DNA of 64,000 nucleotides from contig CM057058.1 of NCBI GenBank assembly GCA_029945375.1, positions 3,472,001-3,536,000 of the forward strand. The letters are read 5' to 3'. Position numbers and translations under genes: made by a program. This stretch comes from Agaricus subrufescens. Lineage: Eukaryota > Basidiomycota > Agaricomycetes > Agaricales > Agaricaceae. Below, in pieces: positions 55,749 to 64,000 of the stretch. The number at the start of each line of letters is the position of its first letter. The first letter of the stretch is position 1. Under the pieces are notes generated by a model. It did not search any database and was not told the origin of the DNA. It saw only the letters and a list, made by a program, of their open reading frames with translations.

Positions 55749-58700
55749 ATGCCAGGTCACAAGCGCAAGCAAGGAAATCCGATGCCTGGCATCGTCCCTC
55801 TCAAGGTTGCGGAGCCTTTGCCTTCGGCAAAAGTACTAAAAACTTTGCATGAGGAACAGAGGTCGACGACAGAAACAGTTAATTCTATACCTACGGTTAC
55901 TGCGCCAAGTGTTGAAGTGTTTGAAGTGTTAGAACGTCCAGAAACACAGGCGAGTTTTTCTCACTATCTTCTGTCTTAGACTGACTCATACTCCAGGGAG
56001 CCTCGTCAAAAATGGAACCGTTTTCATCTGAGGTATTAAAGGATTTCCAGAGTGCAATATTATCTCTCGAGGCTGATGAAGGAGTGGGCGATCGGTGCCC
56101 TTTATGTATGACTGAGGCCAATAACGAACGGAGGGCCATCTACCGATGCCTCGAGTGCTTTACTCACAGGCCAATTTGCTCTCATTGTATAGTGGAACGC
56201 CACCACCACCACCCCTTTCATCGTATTCAAAAGTGGACCGGACATTTCTTCGAGAAGATAGCCTTGAACGATCTTGAATATATCTTATTTCTGGGTCATC
56301 AAGGCGACCGTTGTCCGAATAACATCGATGGTCCTAAATCTTTTGTTGTGGTACACACGAACGGTACTCACAACTGCAAAATATTATACTGCCATTGCGA
56401 ACTCCTGTATCGTCGGCACGATAAAGCGCTACAGTTAATCCGCCATCAACTTTTCCCTGCATCACTCGACCGTCTGCAAACATTATTCACCTTCACAGTT
56501 CTTGATGATTTCGATCGGCATTCGCTCAACGCAAAGTCATCAAACTACAACTATTGTAAAACTCTCTGAGACTTAACCAATGCAGCATTTCCAGGGGAAG
56601 CACACGTAAGTTCATGTTATCATTTGTGTTGCCGATTATTGAACATCCTATAGGATCGCTATAAGGAGTTCCAGATTGTGATGCGCCTTTGGCATTACTT
56701 GATGCTCCGTCGTCATTCAGGACAAGATTTCAGAATCGATACCGTACTACCTCATAGACAAGCAGGGTGCCTCGCCCTCAGATGCCCCGCATGTCCCGAG
56801 GTTGGTTTGAACCTTGAAAGGGAGGAAGTTGATCTGGCTCGAGAAGATGACTTGTAAGTCCTACCGTAGCTTGCTCAATGTCCCTACTGAATCAAATGAA
56901 TTCCTCGCCAGGCACAAATACACTCTCTTTCTCTCCGCTGATGGCAATTTTTGCCTTCAGAGAAAGAAGAAAAATTTTGATCGCTTAGACAAGCCACTCA
57001 ATGCAGGAAATGGATATTTTGTAGAAGAGAGTAACTATCAACACTACACTCAGTCCCTGAAGAATGACATCGATGTGAGTCATCCGATTGTCATTGGGTT
57101 TTGACAAACTCTCAATACTATCAGACGTCCCTTTGCGCTAAGCTCAAGGCCGTCAGGCATCAAGATCGAGCAAAGTTCAAAGATACAGAGGTATCAGGCG
57201 TTATCGCAATACAGTGCGCCCGCCACGGATTTTACTTACCACAAGGTATGGCCGATCTCGATAAAGGAGAGGCGTGAGTGCTTTATCTATATTCCCTCTC
57301 CTTTTTGCTTAACGGCCGAAGTTACATTAAGACCGACTATGTTTTAATGCATGCCTTAGGCTCAGAGGGATTTAACCAACGGTGGATATTGCTGAGTTAC
57401 GATATATGGTGCCAGTACCATATAAATCTTTCCAAGCGCATTGAGGCTAACTTATCTAATTTTGCTCCTTTGCTCAATCGCATTCGTGGTTCTGTACCAA
57501 AAATGCACATTCATGGCCACAACGCTCACTGTCGAGTAAACCACTCTTTCGTCTATGAACCACACTCTGGTATGACGCACGGAGAGGCGATAGAGAGCGC
57601 CTGGTCCGAGCAAAACCACGCCGCATCTTCCACAAAGGAACAAAACCCAGGCCACCGCCAAGAGACATTGGACAGTTTTAACGGTCACTATAACTTTAGC
57701 AAATTACGCCAATTATGTGAGCCATTGCATTATCTTTTTTCTTTTTGTTGATGAAGTCGCCTGCAGCTTCTGATTTGTTGCACCGCCGTCGACGCACCCA
57801 AAAATCATATTTGGAAAAAAAAAGCGCCTTTGATACATTAACGTCTTCTATATCAACCGAGCTAATTGAGAGATGGACAGCCGCTGAAGCTCAGTCATCC
57901 AAGTCTGAGTTGTATCAGTTACAGGAAAAAGGTCAGCGGTCCTTATCTTATCTTTTTGTGCTTACGTTGTCATTGGGCGCAGTGCCGAATCGGCAAGCAA
58001 ATTCGGCATCACCCGAAGCAGATACTGGAAGTATGTCTGCCGGGTTGATTAATTTTATCTGGCGTGGCCTCGAAATAGAATCTTTAATGTACGTGGTTCT
58101 ATTTTTATGCAAAGTCCCCCCTAAATACCATTACTTTGCACAGAACATGCTATCGTCAAGCAGAGGCCCCCACCGAATGTGATCAATTGATGGATCTCCT
58201 CCAATCTTGGAGAGCTGACCAGCGCGTACTCTTCCCTATCCTAATACATCTCCTACCTGCCAGTGACGACTCACTTGCGACTGCTAAACTTTGGTTACCA
58301 TCATCATTCACAGCAGATGAACGCCAGGTATACAACTTCACGAAAGCAACTGAAATAGAAGTTGCTATTCGGCGTGATCATGTCTTCAATATTCTCTCTA
58401 CTTTGAGGGATACGATTCATGAAATGAATCACACAATGACAGAGAAACGGAGAAACCCCAGTAGTCAGAGTATCGCTACATGTTCGCAATATGTAGTATC
58501 CGAGATTCGCTCCCGGATACTCGACCTCAGGCAAGAATACTGCCGTCACTTTGATATTCTGTCACGCCTGGGACCTAAGGCGACTGAAGGGCTTCAAACT
58601 TTAGAGGAGGATCAGCTATGGGGAAAAAATATTTTTATCCCCCATGCAATGGGCGATTCAAGCAAGCAGAATCCTTGGTTTTGGTCAGCTTACCGACCAA

Positions 58701-59019
58701 ACGGTATGTCTTCCGGTGAGTACTCATTAGAATGTAGGTTTTCTAATCATCGTGATTTTACCGATATTGATACAATTTATTAGTGGAGCGTGTATGGTGG
58801 TATCGTGAAAAAGCGGCCGTAGAGAGACTGGAGGAAGAACTTGAGATTTTAGAGGAAGAATTTCGTAGGACTCACCAATCATTTATGCAAATGAATGAGG
58901 TTTGGGAACAATTAGCCATTCTCAATGACAGCGTTAAAGGCTATTCTGCCTACGCTCGGTGACAGGCAAGCATGTACTCCAAACATGCTGATGAATGCCG
59001 GTTGCACTGGAAGGGGTAA
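55749..59019 (+). pseudogene. KDZ transposase of KDZ-2, broken by two in-frame TGA codons
   Basis: ATG 55749 begins MPGHKRKQGNPMPG. Intron 1 (55950-55996) appears to be GC-AG. Exon 2 has the CxC2 cluster (CPLCMTEANN, CLECFTHRPICSHC, HHHHPFHRIQKW). TGA at 56567-56569 (KTL-stop-DLTNAAFPGEAH) interrupts it. Later exons join in frame: RYKEFQIVMRLWHY, LRCPACPEVG, LFLSADGNFCLQRK (candidate D), WILLSYDIWCQYH (candidate D), MTHGEAIESAWSEQ (candidate E), then WRGLEIESL, RQAEAPTECDQL and AMGDSSKQNPWFW. A second TGA at 58960-58962 (YSAYAR-stop-QASMYSKHAD) lies near the end. Both stops are explained by one C-to-T change in a CGA codon. The DDE residues remain. KDZ-2 is probably not autonomous now. Confidence 0.8.
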
Positions 59020-59642
59020 GTGATCGTTTGTCTTCCATATAAGAAAACTACAACTAACTTCTCTACAAACTTAGAGGAGACTGTTGAAAAAACATCTTTT
59101 TACATTACCTGTTTCCTCCTGAGCTAGTGATCGTAAGTTTGTAATTAATTCAACTCGAATTCAGCTGCAAAGCCTCGGAAAATTTCGGCAGTTGAATAAG
59201 CGGAAAAAGGCATCAATCGTAAATGTCTAGAACTGATGATTATATTGTTTTGCTTACCGGCAGTTTGAGAACTTATTAGAGGTATGTGATACCTCTGTTA
59301 TATGAACCCAACCTTAAAACAGTATACAGATGCCATTCAGAACATGACAGTTGGGGCGAGGAGGGTACTAGCGTAACCAACAGTGGTTTGCTAGTCTTTA
59401 CTCCCGGCGCCGTCTTCATTGACTGATAGCTGGGCCCTCGAGAGCCACCTCTCAGTACTCAATGGGTCGTCAAGTATCCTTCGACGACTATCACCCGCAT
59501 CCCGCGAATGGGCGTATTGAACTAGTGCCAAATTTGTGAAGTGTCTCGTGAGAAGAAAAATTGCCGCGCGAGAAAGATGTAAAGTAATCACCTTCACTAT
59601 CATCCATCACTCTTTCACCCTGACCACCGCTACACCGCAACG

Positions 59643-60096
59643 ATGTCCTACAATCAAACCACCATTCCTGTCTACATGTACAACGAGACTTTGAAGAGAA
59701 GGACCCTTAAAAGGGACGGAGTACCATGCGTCATCGGTCGCACGCTTTGACTGGCATGGGCGGATATTTTGGGCCACGCGATGGCCAATGGTATCCAAGG
59801 TCCCCTACGAGGACTCATAGGGTAAGTGTATTCCTTGTAGCCTACATTTTCAACTCTCATTCCACCTTAGAACCAGCATCCACCACGCGGCCTTCAAATA
59901 CGACACTCACAATGTGAAGCAAGTCGTGCCGCAAGTGAAGGTCGATATTTTCGATGGCAACGACCTCAAATTTGCCGCCCTCACTGTGTATACCGAGTTG
60001 GATGAGTATCGAGTTGAGTTTCTTGAAGGGACTGCATGGGCGCATGGCGCACTTGGGGTGTTGAGAGTGGGATTTTGTGTCGAGCTCGGTGCGTAA
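59643..60096 (+). pseudogene. Small two-exon gene in KDZ-2 with in-frame TGA
   Basis: ATG 59643 (MSYNQTTIPVYMYNETLKRR) leads to TGA at 59748-59750, codon 36, and the frame continues as LAWADILGHAMANGIQGPLR. A 49-nt intron (59822-59870) rejoins in frame to TSIHHAAFKYDTHNVKQVVP, then VDIFDGNDLKFAALTVYTEL and EGTAWAHGALGVLRVGF, ending VELGA at 60096. Apart from the TGA it would be a compact protein of about 136 residues. I do not recognise the family. It is the last gene before the right terminus of KDZ-2. Confidence 0.5.
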
Positions 60097-60414
60097 TCAC
60101 CTCTTTTAAAACGTCATACATTTCTAAATACTCGATTAAAATGTATTCAGATATCTAAAACTGCTTGGAGGCGTATTTTCAGAACCATGTCTATATCAAA
60201 ACCTAAATATATAGCCGAGATCTCTACAATGTAACTTCCTGCGAATAATCACGATAGCGCCTCGATTATCACGATAACCCTCGCGTCATCGAAAAAAAAA
60301 ACGCTTATAGAATACAAGCGAGTCTCAGAGTAATCGCGCGATAATCGGCAATATTGTGTTTATTCACTTTATCGTGATTCATGGCTATAGCCATGGGCAA
60401 TTATCGCCGTTAAT

Positions 60415-60893
60415 GCGGTCCCTGAGCAGGTTCCGCTGGAGTCAATCAATTTTGATGCGATCTCGGCTGATTCTTACGTACGGTTGCGGGTTAGGGGCCC
60501 TACAGTGAAGGCATGGAACGAATCCTGTCTGGTGGGTCAAGCAGTTGTTAGCGGCAAAAATCTAGTAATCATCTATTTACCCAGCATGCAAGGAACGGCC
60601 ATAGCCAAGACTGGTCCACAAAATTTCAGCCGTACTTCAATGACCCAAGAAACCCTTGCGACTACTGCTTTCAGCGTTTCAAAGACCATTTTGAAATGCT
60701 GTCATTGAACTATCTTATCACAGTCCTCGGGTTCACTTCTGAACATTGCGTGGCTGAGCTTCGATTTGTGGATCCCGAAGATGGTGTATCAGAGTGGATA
60801 TATAACTTTCACACTGGCGGGACAGACCCAGATTTGAGTGACAGGGCTGACGTGGTCTTGGATAGTGAATACCAAAGTGGCAATGACACGTAA
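60415..60893 (+). pseudogene. NACHT-domain NTPase gene, 3' part
   Basis: This continues the gene split at 46301. Codons from 60415 read AVPEQVPLESINFDAISADS to WNESCL (60531). A 53-nt GT-AG intron (60532-60584) restores frame to HARNGHSQDWSTKFQPYFND, then CDYCFQRFKDHFEML and NYLITVLGFTSEHC, ending EYQSGNDT at TAA 60891-60893. Joined to the 5' half this gives a protein of about 698 residues with no stops. The exact reading-frame continuity on both sides of KDZ-2 is the main evidence that the insertion hit a previously intact gene. Confidence 0.75.
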
Positions 60894-61087
60894 CCCTAAA
60901 TATGCTTGCTGTTTTGAGCAGTTCACAACCACTTCAACATGTGATTGTCTTGTCGGGGTTTTTGACCGTACTGCTTGACATGGCGTGGCGCGACTTTTAT
61001 TCTGTTGTCTGGAGGGTGGCGCGTCGGAGTGGTTAGGCTGCTTTCTGATTATCTCGTGATTGGAATCTCATGTTATTCATATTCAGG

Positions 61088-61286
61088 TCAATCCTGGGCC
61101 GGGTGCAGATGTAGCTGTTCCTTTTGGTGGTTGTAAGCAGTCGGGTATTGGTAGGGAGCATGGCGAGAATGCTCTCTTTGGGTGCGTAGTAAATATTCTC
61201 GTTGATTGATAGCGAACTGACCAGGTTTTGCTTGTAGATATACCCGGCTCAAAGCCGTTCATGTGAATATTAGCCAGACGTTGTGA
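61088..61286 (+). pseudogene. Aldehyde dehydrogenase C-terminal remnant
   Basis: Two short exons remain. VNPGPGADVAVPFGGCKQSG with IGREHGENALF ends at 61181. A 56-nt GT-AG intron (61182-61237) follows, then GYTRLKAVHVNISQTL and TGA at 61284-61286. The PFGG-KQSGIGRE-GE-AL signature and K-AVHVN end are those of NAD(P)-dependent aldehyde dehydrogenases. The catalytic Cys and Glu regions are absent and the upstream sequence to 60893 shows no other exon, so only the last ~47 residues of a gene of about 500 survive. Confidence 0.75.
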
Positions 61287-62508
61287 AATTATCACCTTTC
61301 GCTGTTCAGTATCTTGTTGACGAATGATGTTACCTTGATTATTCTCCGATCAAAGTTTTCTTGTCAATAAAAGCGTGGCCATTGCTTGGAACAAATATTA
61401 CCAGAGCCAAGTCAAGGTATGGCCTTCTTGAGCCTACTGAAGCGGTTAGTATCAGCATTTTAGGAGCTAGCATTCAACTTTGGATACAAGGTGCCTTACA
61501 GCGCTATACGAGGGAAATTATACGCGTCTTAAAATAAGAATCGTTGGATGTGGAAGGCAAGCCACCCCTTGGAAAAGGTATGTTTAACGCCATAAAGCAG
61601 TACGTCCGCATAAGTACAGCCCCGAAACCCAGTCAAAAGTGGCCCCATGAGATTTCTTGGATGTCATGTTATGTCCCTAATGGTGCAACAGTTATTCGGC
61701 CAACTAGAGTAGCCTAGGTGCTTACGGTATCGCCATGATCGTGTTGACATTGAATGTTGTTGGAGTTGGAGGTGACAGCTGGGTCAGCACATTTAGGACG
61801 ACGTGTATGTAAATAGCACAGTGGAAGAGGCTCAGGATAGTGTACGAGGAAAATGTGGCAAAAAAGAGGAGGCTAGGCAGACGACGAAAAGTTTGATTAG
61901 GTGGACAGCAATGATTTTGAACGTCTCGTCTATCACTGTCACTCCGTGACAACGCTCATCAATATAGCCTGGTGAAGAGCGAGGAAGCATCTCCGAGACG
62001 AAACAGGGAGAAGGAACGATGGTCTACGACCTTTGTTAGACTTCAAACCAGGAAATAACTGTCTCAAGGATTTCGGAGAGAGATATAAGAGTTTTCGAGC
62101 AGAATAGATTTAGAGTTTCAAGAAGGGGTGATAATTCGATGCCTTTCTACTGTACACAAGTTCATTATATAGACATTTATCTTGAGTTAATAAGGAAACT
62201 CGAATGATACAAAATTTAGGGGAAGAAAATAAATGAGAATAAGTTTGATAGTGAATCTACCCGTAAAATTTAATAAAAAAAATGTTTTTGAATTAGCTGT
62301 GACTGGAGAAATGAGAACTAAACCAACAGGAATTATCGAGACAAAAGGAACGTTCACGAGGACACTACTGAAGGAGATTTTGAGTGCGAGAAATTAAATA
62401 TTTGAAGTCATAGATTTTTGAATTTAAAGTTATAACGGCCACCGAGATGGCATTTGATATGGAATGGTACAGGTCAGCAGTCTGAAGGGGCTATGAAACA
62501 AAAGGGAT
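61287..62508. other. No gene seen; may contain the 3' LTR of the minus-strand gypsy element
   Basis: No coding signal was found. This AT-rich stretch lies downstream of the minus-strand gypsy polyprotein, where its 3' LTR is expected. No TG...CA pair with a convincing purine tract could be fixed by eye. Confidence 0.35.
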
Positions 62509-62902
62509 TTAAGTTTGAAATGGAGAAAATGACGAAGCAGTGTTGTGGCTGTTCCGAATATAGATTGATCCGAGATTTTGATGATATTGCCTATTTTCGG
62601 TGGTAGGCATTATACCACCTTCACATCTCCCGGGTACTTCAAATACTGACCTCCTGGTCAGTGTAGCAACATGGTATTGATGAAAAAATTGATGGATATC
62701 GATATCTGGGGGAAGGAGAGCATGCTGAATGTGATTAGGGGTTGTAAGAGCCAAGTTGGAGAGCAAGAATGGTGATGACGTGGCATAGGGTTTGGCTAGG
62801 TGTTCGAAGTTGGTGCGTCTTTGTAGAATCTTCACTGTTGCGTTGCATTGAGAAGTATCGTAGATGAGTCTATGATGGATATGCAACGACGTGGCAGATG
62901 GG

Positions 62903-64000
62903 CTAGGTGGTCTGGTGATGTGGGGAAGGTGATCGAAAATGTTGGGAAGACTGGTTATCGATTTCGACATCGTATGTTTCTTCCTCGAGGTGCTCAGGTG
63001 CCATATCTGTGATTTTCGTTACTGGAATAGCCCGTAGGTCTCGTGGGTGATAGGGAACAAGTCTGAATGCAGCAAATCGAAGTTTCGAGATTGAGCCATC
63101 GAGCTCAGCGAGGATGTAGGATCCACCACTCGTCCTTCTCAGTACCACCATCGGTCCAGAATAGCGTGGCTTTGTCTTGCTCCCTACATCGGTATCGTAG
63201 CGCGAGTTTCTGACCAGAACTAGAGTGCCAGGTGAGAAGTCAAAATCTTTGATGACGTTTGAGTACTTCTCATTGAAATGTCGGATAGATTCGAAACGTG
63301 CTTTCACCACCATCTCCTTTACGTTCCTCAGATCTTGTGGACGTTTCTGGAGTTGTATAGCCCAGATAGCAATAAGTTCTGATGTGGATAGCGGTCGTGA
63401 AATGGCTGGTGCGAGATAGGTTGCTTCTGCGAGATCGAAGGGGAATAGTGGTTCGAGTCCGTGTGCGATGTAGTATGGTGAGTAGCCAGTCGACTTCTGA
63501 ATTGATACACGTTCTGCCCAGAATACTGATGGTGCGGCTTGTGACCATTTAGATTCTTCTCCTTCTACTGCTTTGACAAGTGATTCTCGAACATCGAAGT
63601 GCCGGCGCTCAACTGGTCCGTTTGCTTGGGAGTTGTAGGGCGAAATCCGTATGTGGTTTATCTTGTATTGAGTAGAAAGATATTCAGCAGCTTGGATAAA
63701 GGCTGGCCCGTTGTCTGTCACTAGTTCTTCAACCGCTCCCCACCTACACAAGATGTCTTCGAAAATGAAAGCTCCTAGTGTTCGTCCCGTCTCGGTTCTG
63801 AGCATTCTCCATTCCGGATATGATGATAGTGAGCAACGTGCATGTACGATATATCGATAGCCATTTGACTTGGGCATAAACATTGTGTCAATGTAGACTT
63901 TGCGAAAGAGGGTGAAAGGGGTAGGGACTGTTGGCGGAATATGAAAGTTGTGTCGAAGGCGCGTCTGGCATTCATGACATGTCTTAATGTACCATTTGAC
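62903..64000 (-). CDS. Ty3/gypsy polyprotein, integrase region (partial)
   Basis: The frame is open on the minus strand from the window edge (64000) to the stop at 62903. It begins within the HHCC zinc region (CHECQTRL). The integrase core follows: YIDTMFMPKSNGYRYIV (first D), LVTDNGPAF (second D) and NGPVERRHFDVRE (E). Then come a basic region and the integrase tail (FSPGTLVLVRNSRYD, then PRYSGPMVVLRRT and SYILAELDGS, ending QHFRSPSPHHQTT). It has no chromodomain and differs from the element at 1-582. The 5' part is outside the window. A second frame (62509-62970) overlaps its last 68 bases and stays open for 153 codons; it may be a frameshifted continuation or chance. Confidence 0.85.
   Translation of the reverse strand, partial: VKWYIKTCHECQTRLRHNFHIPPTVPTPFTLFRKVYIDTMFMPKSNGYRYIVHARCSLSSYPEWRMLRTETGRTLGAFIFEDILCRWGAVEELVTDNGPAFIQAAEYLSTQYKINHIRISPYNSQANGPVERRHFDVRESLVKAVEGEESKWSQAAPSVFWAERVSIQKSTGYSPYYIAHGLEPLFPFDLAEATYLAPAISRPLSTSELIAIWAIQLQKRPQDLRNVKEMVVKARFESIRHFNEKYSNVIKDFDFSPGTLVLVRNSRYDTDVGSKTKPRYSGPMVVLRRTSGGSYILAELDGSISKLRFAAFRLVPYHPRDLRAIPVTKITDMAPEHLEEETYDVEIDNQSSQHFRSPSPHHQTT

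Larger units (their letters stand above)
46302..60414. mobile_element. KDZ-2: 14.1-kb KDZ-type DNA transposon in a NACHT gene
   Basis: The inverted termini are about 46 bp. They start ATTAACGGCGAT, contain the palindrome CCATGGCTATAGCCATG and end AATCACGATA. The left copy is at 46302-46347 and the right copy at 60367-60414 (reverse complement), with a few mismatches. Contents: cargo genes 46965-48968 (-), 49735-50478 (-), 50798-51727 (+), Spt5-like 53286-55654 (+), transposase 55749-59019 (+) and a small gene 59643-60096 (+). The flanking NACHT codons meet exactly in frame (AGA at 46299-46301, GCG at 60415). I see no target duplication. Confidence 0.85.

Noticed and set aside
62509..62970. 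153-codon minus-strand frame overlapping the end of the gypsy polyprotein
   Set aside because: It could be a frameshifted extension, but it has no recognisable motif and a His/Thr-rich low-complexity make-up, so it is mentioned only within the gypsy entry.
1..64000. A TET/JBP dioxygenase gene, which is known to accompany KDZ elements in some mushrooms
   Set aside because: I looked for a H-x-D...H dioxygenase pattern in the cargo genes and unassigned frames and found no convincing candidate.

Overview
The window is a transposon-dense piece of a basidiomycete genome, most likely an agaricomycete (mushroom). The evidence is: short (about 47-60 nt) GT-AG introns in nearly every spliced gene; two KDZ-type DNA transposons with CxC2-like cysteine clusters; a NACHT NTPase of the mushroom type; a mushroom-type kinase tail; and nested Ty1/copia, Ty3/gypsy and LINE elements. 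No rRNA gene, CRISPR array or bacterial-style operon was seen.

Region 1 (1-19983) is a retrotransposon nest. It opens with the 3' end of a chromodomain Ty3/gypsy element and its LTR. Then come joined 3' ends of one Ty1/copia family carrying two LTR subfamilies. Next is an inverted, internally deleted copia (element A, minus strand), then a nearly complete copia (element B, 8754-18790), then the 5' end of a third (element C). Inside these copias sit at least five LINE-type insertions; four are bounded by perfect 14-16 bp target duplications. Three of those four are full length and encode only an ORF1/gag-like zinc-knuckle protein, with no reverse transcriptase. A 249-bp solo LTR (5349-5597) carries a tRNA-like cloverleaf.

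Region 2 (about 19984-35047) is a 15-kb KDZ transposon, KDZ-1. Its ends are very long, almost perfect inverted arrays of a 155-bp minisatellite rich in TTTTCATT. Inside are a divergent 12-exon cargo gene with tandemly duplicated exons, a non-coding stretch with repeats, and a 9-exon transposase gene. Both genes read as intact.

Region 3 (35049-44579) holds a kinase-like gene tail, degenerate GGCC-rich tandem repeats, two doubtful genes, and a 2.4-kb array of tandem units that each resemble an exon plus intron.

Region 4 (44580-60893) is a NACHT NTPase gene split flush and in frame by a second, 14.1-kb KDZ transposon, KDZ-2. KDZ-2 has short palindromic inverted termini and subterminal ATAATCATGATTA repeats. 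It carries two minus-strand cargo genes, a plus-strand cargo gene, an Spt5-like NGN/KOW gene, a KDZ transposase and a small two-exon gene. Three of its plus-strand genes contain in-frame TGA codons (four in all), so KDZ-2 looks recently disabled while KDZ-1 does not.

Region 5 (60894-64000) has an aldehyde dehydrogenase tail remnant, about 1.2 kb without recognisable genes, and the 3' part of another Ty3/gypsy polyprotein on the minus strand.

All exon-intron models were built by eye from splice sites and reading-frame continuity. No search or alignment program was run.
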